Shown here piece after piece: positions 45,379-55,050 of a stretch of DNA of 64,000 bases. The stretch spans positions 1,912,001-1,976,000 of the forward strand of contig NC_014387.1 in NCBI RefSeq assembly GCF_000145035.1, written 5' to 3'. Both the position numbers and the translations under genes were made by a program. The DNA is from Butyrivibrio proteoclasticus B316 (GTDB lineage Bacteria > Bacillota > Clostridia > Lachnospirales > Lachnospiraceae). How positions within the stretch are numbered: position 1 is the stretch's first letter; each line of letters opens with the position of its first letter. The notes below the pieces were generated by a model. The model saw only the letters and a program-made list of their open reading frames with translations, searched no databases and was not told where the DNA came from.

Positions 45379-47505
45379 TCACTGAAGTATGTAATCAATT
45401 GTATTTCCTGTAAGGCCAGAGCCCTGGATTCCAAAGAATGCGCTACCACCAGCGTTGATCTGAGAATTCCATGCCTCAGGAGTAATTACATAATACTCTC
45501 CATCTGTGGCAATCTTTACGCACCAGCTTGAATCAATTGTAATCTGGCTCTTTTTAATTCTAAGTGTCCAGCTATTTACTGAACTGCTGCTGTTATTAAC
45601 AACTGCCATGTTGATTGTTACATATCCCTGTCCATTTATTGTGTAATCAAGTGTAAGATCATCATTAATTACAACTGGATCGGGATCTACTGGTGTTGGG
45701 TCTGGATCTACTGGTGTAGGATCTGGATCTACCGGTTCAGGGTCTACTGGATCCGGGTCAACAGGCTGTGGTTCATCTTTCACTTCACCTTCAGCAAACA
45801 ATTCAATCTTATCATTTACATGTGATGAACCCTGGAAACCAAATTCTACTGAACTACCTGGCTCAATTACAGAGTTCCACTCTACAGGAGTGATAACATA
45901 GTAATTACCTTCTTCTGAAACCTTGATATTCCAGCTGGCATCGATACCTACATCATTTTTATTAACCTTAACTGCCCAAGTCTCAACCTTCTGAGATGAG
46001 TTATTAGTAACCTTAACACTTACCTGATAGCCTGAGCCCCAGTTATTAAGTGTATACTCAGTTGTTAAGCCTTCAGCTACAGGCTGTGGATCTGGATCTA
46101 CCGGTGTTGGGTCTGGATCTACAGGGTCAGGATCAACCGGATCAGGATCAACTGGTGTTGGATCTACCGGATCAGGAGTCTGACCATCTTTGATGATTGA
46201 CCATGAATCAAAATCTATAACACCATGCTTAGGAACAAAATAAAGATCGTATGTACCATGAAGATCCGGGAAGTTCAGATATACTGTTGTCCACTCATAA
46301 TCTGAGCATGGAATATTGAGGAACGCAAGCCTTGGCCCATAAGTATCTCCATCATGGATTTCAAGAACGTGAGAGCAATCTGACTTGTAAGTAATAGCTA
46401 TCTTCTCAGCGCCATCAAACTCAACATTCTTAACTACATATGTAACACGAGGACGAAGTCTCTCAACATAAGTTCTGCCATCAGCAGTTTTAACATCAAG
46501 TTTCTCCATAACAGTTGCATCTTCTGCCTCAACTGTAGTATATGGATTAACCTTATCAGTAACAACAGGCTCCGGATCATCTATTGGTTCTTCAGGATCA
46601 GGATTTGGCTTAACAGGAGCTGTCATAGCCTTCCAAGAATCAAAGTGAACTGTAGCACCTGCCATCTTGGCTACAAAGTAAAGGTCATGAGTTCCCTGAA
46701 GGTTCTGAGAAACCTTTACAGCTCTCTCAACAAATTCTTCAGTTGGATTAACCTTAACACTTGAAAGCAGTTCTCCATCTACAGCGTCAATTCTTACTTC
46801 AAGAATTGCTGCCTTTGTAGCCTTAGAATTAACTATAAGTGCTGCTACACCTTTAGAGAAATCTACATTTGAAGCTACAGCGTAACCATCAGCTCTGATA
46901 GCAAGATATGTAGTATTGCCGGAAGTCATCTCTGCTGCAAATTTTCTGTTAACACAGCTCTCTGCTTCTACTGTTGTATAAGGATCAATTGAACCATAAA
47001 CAGGTGTTGGATCTGGCTCAGTAGCAGTCTCTCCCTTTTCAGCACTCCAGTAATCTACAGAAGCATTTCCTACAACGCCGACAAAAGCAATTGTATGTTT
47101 GCCCTCAAGATTCTTCATTTTGGCGCTAAAAGTCTTAAACTCGCCATTTGTAGAACCTATCTTGATATTTCCAAGAACCTCTCCATCAACACCATCTTTT
47201 CTTACTTCAATTACAGAAGCAGAATCAGCTCTTGCTGTAAGTGAGATCTTAGAAAGGCCTTCGCTGAAATCAACATCCTTAACAAGCCAGTAATCGCCGG
47301 CTTCAATTTCTGTCAGAACAGTAATCTTGCTGTTATTGTATACCTCAGGAGACTGTACTACGCCTTCTCTGCCAAAGTTGAGCTCTGCCTGAACTACTCC
47401 GTAAGGATCGATCTTAGGAGCTGCAAGAGCTGTAACGCTAGTTGCAGAAGCTACACTAGTTGCAACTAAAAGTCCACAAATAAGCATTGAAATACTTCTC
47501 TTCAT
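45379..47505 (-). CDS. Secreted multi-CBM protein: three CBM6-like and two CBM2-like modules, no catalytic domain
   Basis: 708 residues with a Sec signal peptide (cleavage near ALAAP, about 29). Three related beta-sandwich modules of CBM6/CBM35 type occupy about 31-158, 172-294 and 318-437, each starting with DPY(T/G)xVxAE and ending near a conserved DSW. Pro/Asp/Val linkers (442-475, 577-610) connect two CBM2-like modules (477-572, 611-708) with the pattern YYVITPxxWN and FGxQGS. No glycosidase, esterase or dockerin is present. It probably sits on plant cell-wall cellulose and hemicellulose outside the cell; attachment to the cell is not evident. AGGGGG precedes the ATG. Confidence 0.85.
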   Translation of the reverse strand: MKRSISMLICGLLVATSVASATSVTALAAPKIDPYGVVQAELNFGREGVVQSPEVYNNSKITVLTEIEAGDYWLVKDVDFSEGLSKISLTARADSASVIEVRKDGVDGEVLGNIKIGSTNGEFKTFSAKMKNLEGKHTIAFVGVVGNASVDYWSAEKGETATEPDPTPVYGSIDPYTTVEAESCVNRKFAAEMTSGNTTYLAIRADGYAVASNVDFSKGVAALIVNSKATKAAILEVRIDAVDGELLSSVKVNPTEEFVERAVKVSQNLQGTHDLYFVAKMAGATVHFDSWKAMTAPVKPNPDPEEPIDDPEPVVTDKVNPYTTVEAEDATVMEKLDVKTADGRTYVERLRPRVTYVVKNVEFDGAEKIAITYKSDCSHVLEIHDGDTYGPRLAFLNIPCSDYEWTTVYLNFPDLHGTYDLYFVPKHGVIDFDSWSIIKDGQTPDPVDPTPVDPDPVDPDPVDPDPTPVDPDPQPVAEGLTTEYTLNNWGSGYQVSVKVTNNSSQKVETWAVKVNKNDVGIDASWNIKVSEEGNYYVITPVEWNSVIEPGSSVEFGFQGSSHVNDKIELFAEGEVKDEPQPVDPDPVDPEPVDPDPTPVDPDPTPVDPDPVVINDDLTLDYTINGQGYVTINMAVVNNSSSSVNSWTLRIKKSQITIDSSWCVKIATDGEYYVITPEAWNSQINAGGSAFFGIQGSGLTGNTIDYILQ
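45673..45765 (-). repeat. Linker-coding tandem repeat (second Pro-Asp linker)
   Basis: Degenerate 12- to 18-base units built on GGATCTACTGG encode [11 protein letters not shown]. Coding, in frame, between the two CBM2-like modules. Confidence 0.8.
46082..46185 (-). repeat. Linker-coding tandem repeat (first Pro-Asp linker)
   Basis: Same unit as the linker at 45.7 kb, between the third CBM6-like module and the first CBM2-like module. Confidence 0.8.
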
Positions 47506-47549
47506 TCGCTAAAAACCCCCTATAGTTTTTATGCACAGTATTCAGTTTT

Positions 47550-47572
47550 CAAAGCGCTTAAACGTTTTCGTT
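47550..47572. promoter_or_regulatory. LacI/cre-like double dyad in the CBM gene leader
   Basis: AAAGCGCTT and AAACGTTT lie back to back, both with CG cores as in cre sites. Located about 50 bases before the start codon. Confidence 0.5.
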
Positions 47573-47606
47573 GCCCGAGCAAGTAAATTGTAACAATTAA
47601 TGTAAC

Positions 47607-47643
47607 AAATGGCATGCCAGATATTGCTACCCGCATGCCATTT
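47607..47643 (-). other. 11-bp perfect hairpin in the CBM gene leader
   Basis: AAATGGCATGC (47607-47617) and GCATGCCATTT (47633-47643) pair exactly around 15 bases. No U-run follows, so it is an RNA structure or operator, not a terminator. Confidence 0.65.
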
Positions 47644-47722
47644 ATTGCTATTTTTCTGAAATTTCGTTATTTTAGGCGCTTTAAACATATTGTTTTTACG
47701 CCTTTTGTGCAATTTTCAGACA

Positions 47723-47750
47723 ATTATAAAGTTATTACATTTTTTGTCAA
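47723..47750 (-). promoter_or_regulatory. Promoter of the multi-CBM gene
   Basis: Minus-strand consensus -35 TTGACA (47745-47750), 16-base spacer, -10 TATAAT (47723-47728). Leader of about 210 bases. Confidence 0.8.
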
Positions 47751-47784
47751 TAATTGCATGACAAAATTAATATTTTGTCTAATA

Positions 47785-50256
47785 TCAGCTGTTCTCATTT
47801 ACATAGATAGATAATCGGCTCTGAATGATATCTGCAGCCTCTTTAGCGCTCTTCTGACCGCTGTAATATGCCGAAGCTTCCTCAAAAATAATATTATTAA
47901 CATTTGAGTTGTAATTATTAACAAGAGTAAGTGACTTGATAAAATTGGTTACCTCCAGGACCTCATCTTTAGATAGAGGCTTGAGAGGAATATCCTGGCC
48001 GCCAATGTAGCATGTATCCTCATACTCCACCTTCTTGCCATCTTCAATATAATATGGCTTGTGAGTAATCTCTTCAGCCTTTTTATCATAGCTTGATTTT
48101 CTGATAGGGAAACAGTAGCAATCATCCTGATACTCTTCTGTAAGGAACATCTTAAGGTATTCCCATGCGGCATCTTTATTCTTGCTCTGTGAACTAATTG
48201 CAAGGCGCTTGCTTGGATAAATGATTGAGTTGTTGATACCCATATCATTTGGATATCCTACAAAAGAAATATCCGTTCCAAACATTCCCTGTTTCCAATA
48301 CTGATATTCGCGGAAATCACTAAAGGACATAATGCAGAACAATGCATCATCAGTCCTGTACAAAGTATCTTTATAATCTTCCCACACATTATCAGGATAT
48401 TCTTCTACAAAGTCCTTGCTGAATTCAAGGAATTCAATGAATGATTCACTGTCAAAGTGACAGGTCTTATTTTCCCAGTCAATATAAGTATTTCCTGAAT
48501 ATCTGATTCCCTGCTCAAGGAAGCCCTCTCTGGTCTCAAGACCAAATGCTGTCTGCTTGTTTGAACCCATTGATTTCATCAATTCATCACAATCTTTAAA
48601 GGTAAGATAGTCTCTTCCTTCTGCATACTTGGACTTCATGATCATAGTTGAAAAATAGAAGCTTGGAACAAGCTGGTAAAGCTTATCCCCTGTCTTAAAT
48701 GCATCAACTATGTTCGTGATCATATCATTTTCTGTAATATCAGGATCATTTTGTAAGTAGTGAGTAAGATCAGTAAATAAGCCCTTGTTGATATAACTAT
48801 CAACTGGAAGATCATCAGAAATCACAAGAATATCAGGTGTATTTCCCGAAATAATATCCATATTAAGCTTTTCTGATCCGGCATTATAGTTCTCTTCGGT
48901 AGCATATGAAGAATAGTCAACAAACTTGATCTTATATTCACTATTGTTTTTATTAAATGCAAAAGCAAGTTTTCTTACATCATAATCAATATAGTTTCCG
49001 CCAAGAGTAATTATCTTCTTTTCCTTAACATCTTCAGGGGCGACTTTGGTCAATCTTGCAAGGTAGAAGTTATAATCAGCATCAGGAAGGCATGCTACAA
49101 ATTCGCCATCACTTATTGCAGCTGCAGAAGGAATAGAGCCACTGCTTTCTATGTCTGAATCAATATAATCAACAAGCTTAGTCATTGAATCACTTGCAAT
49201 ATCATAACCAAATATGCCGTTACTATCACTCATGTAAAGGTCATACCCATTACCACCAAAAAATGATTTCTCAGAATATGCGGTTATTGCTTTAGACGGA
49301 GTTCCTATAGTGCCGGATTCAGGGTCAAAAGTACACAGATTATTTCCGTTATCATCATAATATGAAACAAACAGCTGTCCTTTAAAGCCTTTATAAAGCT
49401 GATAGTACAAATAATCGGAGGTGCTTTTATTCTCTATTATTTTCTTAAAGCCTTTATTAGAAGAATAACTGATAATTCCCTGTTCCAGACTCATGATACA
49501 AGTTCCATCGTCAGTAACAGCAAAACTGTTTACTGAAATATACTCTTCTTGTGGGAATTCAGCTTTTAGATCAACTTTTTCAAGAAGATTTCCATCCTTG
49601 TCATATTTAACAAGATATATTTCATCGTCACCGGATTCTTCAGGCATCATCTTAGAATCAAAGTCATCTTCCGATGATACATCTTCAGTAGCTTCACCTT
49701 CTGAAACATCTTCAGCAGCCTCTGTAATTTCAGTTGCCTCTGCAGATGCCGAAGCTGTCGGCTCTTCCGTCAAAGATGCCTCCACATCTGCACTGTTTTC
49801 CAGCTCAGAGCTTTCCGGAGTTTCTGCATCATCGTAAATATGCATTTCGCCATCTTCATCCTCATAGCTCCAGGAATAAACATTGTCAATTCCGTAAATA
49901 TTGCCATCTGCATCAAAGCTTATATAAGCAAAATTCTCATTTTCTGTGCAAGGAATCTTTACTGTTTCAACATCAGAGCCATCAGAATTAAAGCTATAGA
50001 TTTCTATATGGTCATCTATGTTATAAGTCGAAGCATAAACCCTGTCTCCCACATTGGAAACTCTGTTTATCTTGCTCATATATTCTGCAAAGTCATAAAT
50101 CTCTGTTGCAAATACATAATCCTTGGAAGACTTGGATGCTTCATTTAATATGCTGTCATCCGAACCACTTTTCTTGCCACAACCATATGTACTGACAGCA
50201 AGCACTGTTGCCAACGACAGACACAACCCCTTCTTGATAAATCTCCTCATTTTCAT
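47785..50256 (-). CDS. Solute-binding lipoprotein with N-terminal propeller-like domain
   Basis: 823 residues. N-terminal signal MKMRRFIKKGLCLSLATVLA ends at STYGC, a poor but plausible lipobox. Residues about 40-385 have repeated strand motifs (FDADGNIYGIDN, FAVTDDGTCIMSLEQG, LFVSYYDDNGNNLCTFD) typical of a beta-propeller, interrupted by an acidic Ser/Glu/Ala-rich insert near 140-215. From about 410 a cluster-type solute-binding fold follows (KIITLGGNYIDYDVRKLAFAFN ... NTPDILVISDDLPV). Last gene of the mosaic operon; the MalF/MalG-like permeases upstream are its natural partners. ATG 50256 is preferred for AGAGG five bases away. Ligand unknown. Confidence 0.82.
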   Translation of the reverse strand: MKMRRFIKKGLCLSLATVLAVSTYGCGKKSGSDDSILNEASKSSKDYVFATEIYDFAEYMSKINRVSNVGDRVYASTYNIDDHIEIYSFNSDGSDVETVKIPCTENENFAYISFDADGNIYGIDNVYSWSYEDEDGEMHIYDDAETPESSELENSADVEASLTEEPTASASAEATEITEAAEDVSEGEATEDVSSEDDFDSKMMPEESGDDEIYLVKYDKDGNLLEKVDLKAEFPQEEYISVNSFAVTDDGTCIMSLEQGIISYSSNKGFKKIIENKSTSDYLYYQLYKGFKGQLFVSYYDDNGNNLCTFDPESGTIGTPSKAITAYSEKSFFGGNGYDLYMSDSNGIFGYDIASDSMTKLVDYIDSDIESSGSIPSAAAISDGEFVACLPDADYNFYLARLTKVAPEDVKEKKIITLGGNYIDYDVRKLAFAFNKNNSEYKIKFVDYSSYATEENYNAGSEKLNMDIISGNTPDILVISDDLPVDSYINKGLFTDLTHYLQNDPDITENDMITNIVDAFKTGDKLYQLVPSFYFSTMIMKSKYAEGRDYLTFKDCDELMKSMGSNKQTAFGLETREGFLEQGIRYSGNTYIDWENKTCHFDSESFIEFLEFSKDFVEEYPDNVWEDYKDTLYRTDDALFCIMSFSDFREYQYWKQGMFGTDISFVGYPNDMGINNSIIYPSKRLAISSQSKNKDAAWEYLKMFLTEEYQDDCYCFPIRKSSYDKKAEEITHKPYYIEDGKKVEYEDTCYIGGQDIPLKPLSKDEVLEVTNFIKSLTLVNNYNSNVNNIIFEEASAYYSGQKSAKEAADIIQSRLSIYVNENS

Positions 50257-50283
50257 AATCTCCTCTCTTAAGAACATTAAGTA

Positions 50284-51552
50284 TTATTCGCTATCCTTAG
50301 ATGCCAAAAGCCTTTCTTTTTGTTTTGACTCAAGTTCATATTTTTTATCTGCCACGTACGAAAGAAGCCCTTCAACTGTCCATTTTTTATTCCTATATGC
50401 AATCACAACAAGCACTGCGACCAAAACTGCGAGGGCAACTATGCTTATCAATCTGATCATGTTCAATATGGCGAGCACATCTTCATATCCTCTTGCCACA
50501 TTCTCCCAGTATGGATAAAAAATAGGCTTGTCCCACATGCTTCTGATTCCAAAGTTAGAACTCACTTCCAAAAGCTTAAAGAATGAAAATCTGTCTGAAT
50601 TATCAACCACATTGATATACTTATCATCGAGTCCTGAACATTCCTTGATGATCTTGGCAAGAAGACCATCTACAGGGCTTGGGCAGACAATTTCATAGCA
50701 GTTGATGCCACCTATATTGGCGTTAAGGCCATCTTCTGACAGTTCTTTATCCATAGTCTTACCACTTAAAATCTCTCCGTACTTTGACAGAGAGTCATAA
50801 GACATATACACAATACTGGAAGTCAGCCCAGCAGCCTCATTAAATCTGCCTTCTTTTCTTTTTACAACTCCTGCGACATAGTGATTGATCCCGCCTATAG
50901 TCACGCACTGCCCCACTATATCATTAGAGCCAAAGAGCTGCCACGCAAGATCCTCATCAATGACAATCTTATCCTTCATAAGATCATCAGCCATAAAAAA
51001 TGACCCGCTTACAAGTTCAAGGGGATGGAAAAAGAAAAAATCACCGTCAACTCCAATAGAGATAACATTCTCAGCAGTTCTATTTTCAAAAACAATATTT
51101 GATATTCCCTGCGCACTATAGCAGCTGTTGTAAACTTTTATAACATCATTGTTTTCAGACTGGCTGTTATCAGAACTTCCGCTATTATCACTACCGCCAA
51201 GTTCTACAGTATCAACTATTTTTTTCCCGCCTGCAGATTCTTTTTCTTTATCATCAATTGCTACAACTCCTGCATCGGCAAGCTTTTTAACCATAGAGTA
51301 TTCGATTCTCTTAATATCTTCCGGAGCTATCGATCTGTCTTCTGTAAAAAAGAGGCTTACCTGAGCAACATTACCGTCATAGTCCCATCTGCTTGCAGCA
51401 AGCTGTTCTGGCAAATGCGAAACAATTATCCTGCAGAGCATTCCCATGATAACATCAATAAGCAGTAAAACCACGATAATGATAAGGACAATATTTCTTT
51501 TTTTATTAGAAAAAAACTTCTTAATCTGTTTCCAAATCAATTCAAAAAACAT
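50284..51552 (-). CDS. Reduced MacB-like membrane protein (periplasmic-core domain, no FtsX domain)
   Basis: 422 residues. One N-terminal membrane segment (about 20-45), an extracellular MacB-like core (about 60-350, with VSGSFFMADDLMKDKIVIDEDLAWQLFG and IVGQCVTIGGINHYVAGVVK), one C-terminal membrane segment (about 363-386) and a short basic tail. A real MacB permease has four membrane segments with the FtsX domain; here three are missing, so it cannot form the usual transporter. It overlaps the HlyD-like adaptor gene by one base, matching the MacA-MacB pairing. Probably a structural or sensory partner. Confidence 0.78.
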   Translation of the reverse strand: MFFELIWKQIKKFFSNKKRNIVLIIIVVLLLIDVIMGMLCRIIVSHLPEQLAASRWDYDGNVAQVSLFFTEDRSIAPEDIKRIEYSMVKKLADAGVVAIDDKEKESAGGKKIVDTVELGGSDNSGSSDNSQSENNDVIKVYNSCYSAQGISNIVFENRTAENVISIGVDGDFFFFHPLELVSGSFFMADDLMKDKIVIDEDLAWQLFGSNDIVGQCVTIGGINHYVAGVVKRKEGRFNEAAGLTSSIVYMSYDSLSKYGEILSGKTMDKELSEDGLNANIGGINCYEIVCPSPVDGLLAKIIKECSGLDDKYINVVDNSDRFSFFKLLEVSSNFGIRSMWDKPIFYPYWENVARGYEDVLAILNMIRLISIVALAVLVAVLVVIAYRNKKWTVEGLLSYVADKKYELESKQKERLLASKDSE

Positions 51553-53147
51553 TATTCGTTTGCAAGCCTCACCTGTTCTCCTGCCTTAACAGGCTTATTA
51601 GAAGTTGTGATGACAAACTCATCTCCATCAAGAGCAGCTGTGATAGCTGAATAATTATCATCTGAAGCAACTACGTCAACATCAACTTTAGTAGCAATAT
51701 ACCTGTTTCCAAGAGGGCTGGATTTAGACTTAACAGCCAATACAAACTTGGATGTAGTTCCTGTCTTAATAGCACTGTTTGGAACAACCATATCATAGTC
51801 TACGGCTCTCTCTCCTATAGAAAGAGCTATACTTTGTCCGGGTGTTACATCTGTACTCTCAATCTTAAAAGTGAGCAGTTTTTTGCCGGATGGATCTGTT
51901 TTATCATTTTTAATAGATGTGAGTGTTGCTCTAAAGTCATCACTAAACATCCAGGAGTTCTGTGGTCTTGCAGCATCTCCGACATGAAGTTTCTGTGCCT
52001 GGGCATTGGTCACAGAAAAACTTGTAGTCATATCTTTGCCATCTATCTGAATTACAGCGATTGTCTCATCAGCTGATATTGACTCACCAGATGCCTTATT
52101 AACCTGAGAAACGATTCCAGCTACAGGTGCTTTAACTGAAGCTCCGACTGACTCCTTTTCAAGCTGGGCAATTTTCTCTTTCTGCTCCTTGATACTGTCT
52201 CTTTGATCACAAAGAGCTATTTCAACGTTAATGCTCTTAACCTGCTTATCCTTCTCTTCTTCAGCCTTTTCCAACTCTTTCTTGGCTGCAGTTTCATTAG
52301 CCTTGGCTTCTATAAGTTTCTGATCATAGCCGATTCCAACCTGACTCTTGTATGTCTCAAGCTCAGTTGTCTCTCTTTTATTCTCGTCTTCAATATGAGT
52401 CCATTCTTTTTTAGCCTTTTCAATAGCTTCTGTATCGTTTGGATCATATGTGTAGTCGATCAGCTTCTTCTGATAGTCAGCATTGGCATTCTCATAATTG
52501 TAAGTAAGAGTCTGGTACTCGATTTCATTTTTGTCATGGTTCTGCAGATCTGTCAGATATTCAACAGCCTTAGTAGCTGCATCTGCAACCGCTTTGGCAG
52601 CATCATATCTGTCATTTACCGCTTTGAGCTGGATCTGATAAGTATCATAGGAAGTAGTATTTCCACTTCTTACTTTGGAAATTACATCATCAGGAACATC
52701 ACCCGAAAACAGTGACTGTTCATATGCAAGTTCAAGTTTCTCCAGATTTTCTCTGGCTGTCTTAAGTTCTTCTGACTCTTTGTCCTCAAGATAAAAGAGA
52801 ACATCGCCTATCTCAACATGAGAGCCTTCCTTAACTGCTACTCCTGAAACCTTTCTTGTCTCCTTGAGAGTAACATTGTAAGGATCTTCCGCATTTACAG
52901 TTCCGGTTCCTCTGATCTGCGGGCTAACCGAGCCTCTTGAAATCTGCTGAGTAGCAACCTGAGGAAGTGTGTAATTCATAATTGTATTAGAAAAGAAAGT
53001 AAGAATTAGCATGACAGACAAAAATGCTATTGCGACATTTTTGATCATATCCTTTTTATTAGCCGGTTTCTTATCTCTGCTGGAAGAAACAACGTTTCCA
53101 TCAACTACCTCAACAACATCGTTATCTTTTGAAAATAAATCTGACAT
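51552..53147 (-). CDS. HlyD/MacA-like membrane-fusion (adaptor) protein
   Basis: 531 residues. One N-terminal membrane segment (about 37-57), then an RGxGTVNAED barrel-sandwich start, a long coiled-coil hairpin (about 130-345), lipoyl-like return (ASVKAPVAGIVSQVNKASGE) and C-terminal beta-barrel domains. In Gram-positives such adaptors accompany MacB-like exporters and sensors. The gene precedes the reduced MacB-like gene with one-base overlap and follows the MalG-like permease gene by 45 bases. Confidence 0.88.
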   Translation of the reverse strand: MSDLFSKDNDVVEVVDGNVVSSSRDKKPANKKDMIKNVAIAFLSVMLILTFFSNTIMNYTLPQVATQQISRGSVSPQIRGTGTVNAEDPYNVTLKETRKVSGVAVKEGSHVEIGDVLFYLEDKESEELKTARENLEKLELAYEQSLFSGDVPDDVISKVRSGNTTSYDTYQIQLKAVNDRYDAAKAVADAATKAVEYLTDLQNHDKNEIEYQTLTYNYENANADYQKKLIDYTYDPNDTEAIEKAKKEWTHIEDENKRETTELETYKSQVGIGYDQKLIEAKANETAAKKELEKAEEEKDKQVKSINVEIALCDQRDSIKEQKEKIAQLEKESVGASVKAPVAGIVSQVNKASGESISADETIAVIQIDGKDMTTSFSVTNAQAQKLHVGDAARPQNSWMFSDDFRATLTSIKNDKTDPSGKKLLTFKIESTDVTPGQSIALSIGERAVDYDMVVPNSAIKTGTTSKFVLAVKSKSSPLGNRYIATKVDVDVVASDDNYSAITAALDGDEFVITTSNKPVKAGEQVRLANE

Positions 53148-53176
53148 CTCCCAATTACTCCTAACCTTTTTACTTT

Positions 53177-53195
53177 TGATCTGCAGTGCAGATCA
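53177..53195. other. Perfect 9-bp inverted repeat at the malG-like 3' end
   Basis: TGATCTGCA and TGCAGATCA flank one base; the repeat includes the stop codon of the permease gene. Loop too short for a stable RNA hairpin at full length, so a protein site or chance. Confidence 0.4.
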
Positions 53196-54119
53196 CCCCT
53201 TAATTCCTCCCTGGTATGAGATACCCTCTACCAGATAATCCTCGCCGTACAGAAATATCAGAAGCGGCGGGACCAGATATATTACAGCAACTGCAAAAGC
53301 AAGACTGATTTCACCTGCGTTTATCTTGGACAGGAACACCGACAAAGGATGCATATCCGGGTCCGGTAAAAGAATAAGCGGCTGCTCAACCATATTCCAA
53401 TAATCAAAAAATACTAAAATTGCTATAGAAGCAATTCCCCCCTTACAAAGAGGAAAACATATCCTCGAAAAAATGTACCATTCATCTGCTCCATCAATCG
53501 AAGCAGCCTCCATCACCTCAGTAGGTATCCTTCTCATAAATTTGGTGAGAAGATAAACCGCAAATGGTGAGAAAATACCCGGAAGCCATATGGCCCATTT
53601 TGTACCATAAATACCTATTGCCTTGGAAACCAGAAAATTCGGAACAAGCGTAACCTGGTACGGCATCAGCATCATGATAATATATGCAAAAAATATAGCA
53701 TTCTTAAGTTTACCTTGATACCTGGCAAAACCATAGCTTGCCAAAGTAGCAATTCCAAGCTGAAAAACAACAATCGGCACAACATATATAAGTGAATTCC
53801 AGAACTTAAACAAATATTCCGGACTCTTGAACAATACTGTATAGTACTGGGCAAAAGAAACCATATCCGGTATAAACTTAAGATTTACAGTCTTGGATAT
53901 GAATACCTTGCCGCCCTTTTCCGTAGTTGCAAATATGCTGCCGTAATTGGCACTTATTTCCGATGCAGCCATAAAAGAATTCGTAACCGTAAGTATAGTC
54001 GGTAAAAGAAATATGAAGGCAAAAACAATAGCTGCTAACGTTACAAGAATTGTCTTAAAATTATTTATATGTATTTTTTTCTTTTTATATTTGTTTCTAA
54101 AATTTACCTGTGCAGTCAT
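53193..54119 (-). CDS. MalG/AraQ-type ABC permease
   Basis: 308 residues with six membrane segments and EAA loop EAASIDGADEWYIFSRICFP. Pairs with the MalF-like gene directly upstream. The true start is ATG 54119, with GGAGGG nine bases upstream and overlapping the end of the preceding gene; the upstream extension to 54173 is not real. Confidence 0.9.
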   Translation of the reverse strand: MTAQVNFRNKYKKKKIHINNFKTILVTLAAIVFAFIFLLPTILTVTNSFMAASEISANYGSIFATTEKGGKVFISKTVNLKFIPDMVSFAQYYTVLFKSPEYLFKFWNSLIYVVPIVVFQLGIATLASYGFARYQGKLKNAIFFAYIIMMLMPYQVTLVPNFLVSKAIGIYGTKWAIWLPGIFSPFAVYLLTKFMRRIPTEVMEAASIDGADEWYIFSRICFPLCKGGIASIAILVFFDYWNMVEQPLILLPDPDMHPLSVFLSKINAGEISLAFAVAVIYLVPPLLIFLYGEDYLVEGISYQGGIKG

Positions 54120-54123
54120 ATGT

Positions 54124-55047
54124 TCATCCCTCCAGATCTCTTCCAAACCAGTTTTCGACTGCATACATAGCATAAACCAAAACTGTTACTACGATGAACA
54201 TAATAATTGCAGCTGCTGAGAGCTTCTGATAATCAAGTGAAGCAAATGTATTGTTCATAAAGTGCTGAAGCATATAAAGTGTCTGATATGGATAATCTCC
54301 CGTCATCAGATATACTTCCCTAAATACCTTGAAGGAACTGATAAGGGACATTATCGCTACAAACAGGATAGTTGAAGACATATATCTGACTTTCACTATC
54401 CAGAACACTTGAAGCTTATTGGCATTCTCCAGAGCCGCCACTTCCAAAAGATCCTTGGGAATACTTGCAAGTGCTGACATGAACAGGATCATGTTGTAGC
54501 CCAGGTTCTTCCATAAAAACAGCGCAACAATTACAATATACGCCTTGTCTGATTTGAGCCAGTCTATCTTGTCCTGCCCAAATACATTTAAAAAGTTATT
54601 AACTATGCCGTTCTGATGAAACATTACCTGCCAGATCAGAACAACCGACGCTGTCGGCACCATCAAAGGGCTTAAGAAAAAAGTCCTGAAATAGCTCTTA
54701 AAGGGAATCCTTGATTCCATAACAGCCGCCAAAAAAAGCGATAGTAAAACCGCAAGCGGTACAGCCATCAGTGAAAAAATAAAGGTGTTAGAACCCGCCT
54801 GTTTGAAAGCTGCATTGTTCCAAACATTTACATAGTTCTGAAATCCTACAAATTCCTTCTGAATAGGGTTATTTATCAGTGAATAATAAATAACAACAAT
54901 AAACGGCGCCACAAAAAACAGCATGACACCAAGAAGTGAAGGCAGAAGAAAAAGCCAGGAGATCAGCTTTTTCTTCTGTAGTGATGAAAGCTTATGATCA
55001 AAACGATTATTTAATTTATTATGGTGAGATAAACAAAACTTTTTCAA
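54124..55047 (-). CDS. MalF/UgpA-type ABC permease
   Basis: 307 residues, six membrane segments, coupling loop EVAALENANKLQVFWIVKVR. The canonical EAA-Gly-loop (EAAxxDGA) is altered to EVAALENANK, losing the conserved Gly-Ala, so ATPase docking may differ. TTG 55047 is the only plausible start, three bases after the stop of the YtrC-like gene. The N-terminal 25 residues are unusually polar. Confidence 0.86.
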   Translation of the reverse strand: MKKFCLSHHNKLNNRFDHKLSSLQKKKLISWLFLLPSLLGVMLFFVAPFIVVIYYSLINNPIQKEFVGFQNYVNVWNNAAFKQAGSNTFIFSLMAVPLAVLLSLFLAAVMESRIPFKSYFRTFFLSPLMVPTASVVLIWQVMFHQNGIVNNFLNVFGQDKIDWLKSDKAYIVIVALFLWKNLGYNMILFMSALASIPKDLLEVAALENANKLQVFWIVKVRYMSSTILFVAIMSLISSFKVFREVYLMTGDYPYQTLYMLQHFMNNTFASLDYQKLSAAAIIMFIVVTVLVYAMYAVENWFGRDLEG

Positions 55048-55050
55048 AAC

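Noticed and set aside
45673-46185. Short tandem repeats suggesting a CRISPR array or minisatellite
   Set aside because: In-frame codons for Pro-Asp linkers of the CBM protein, with no spacers.
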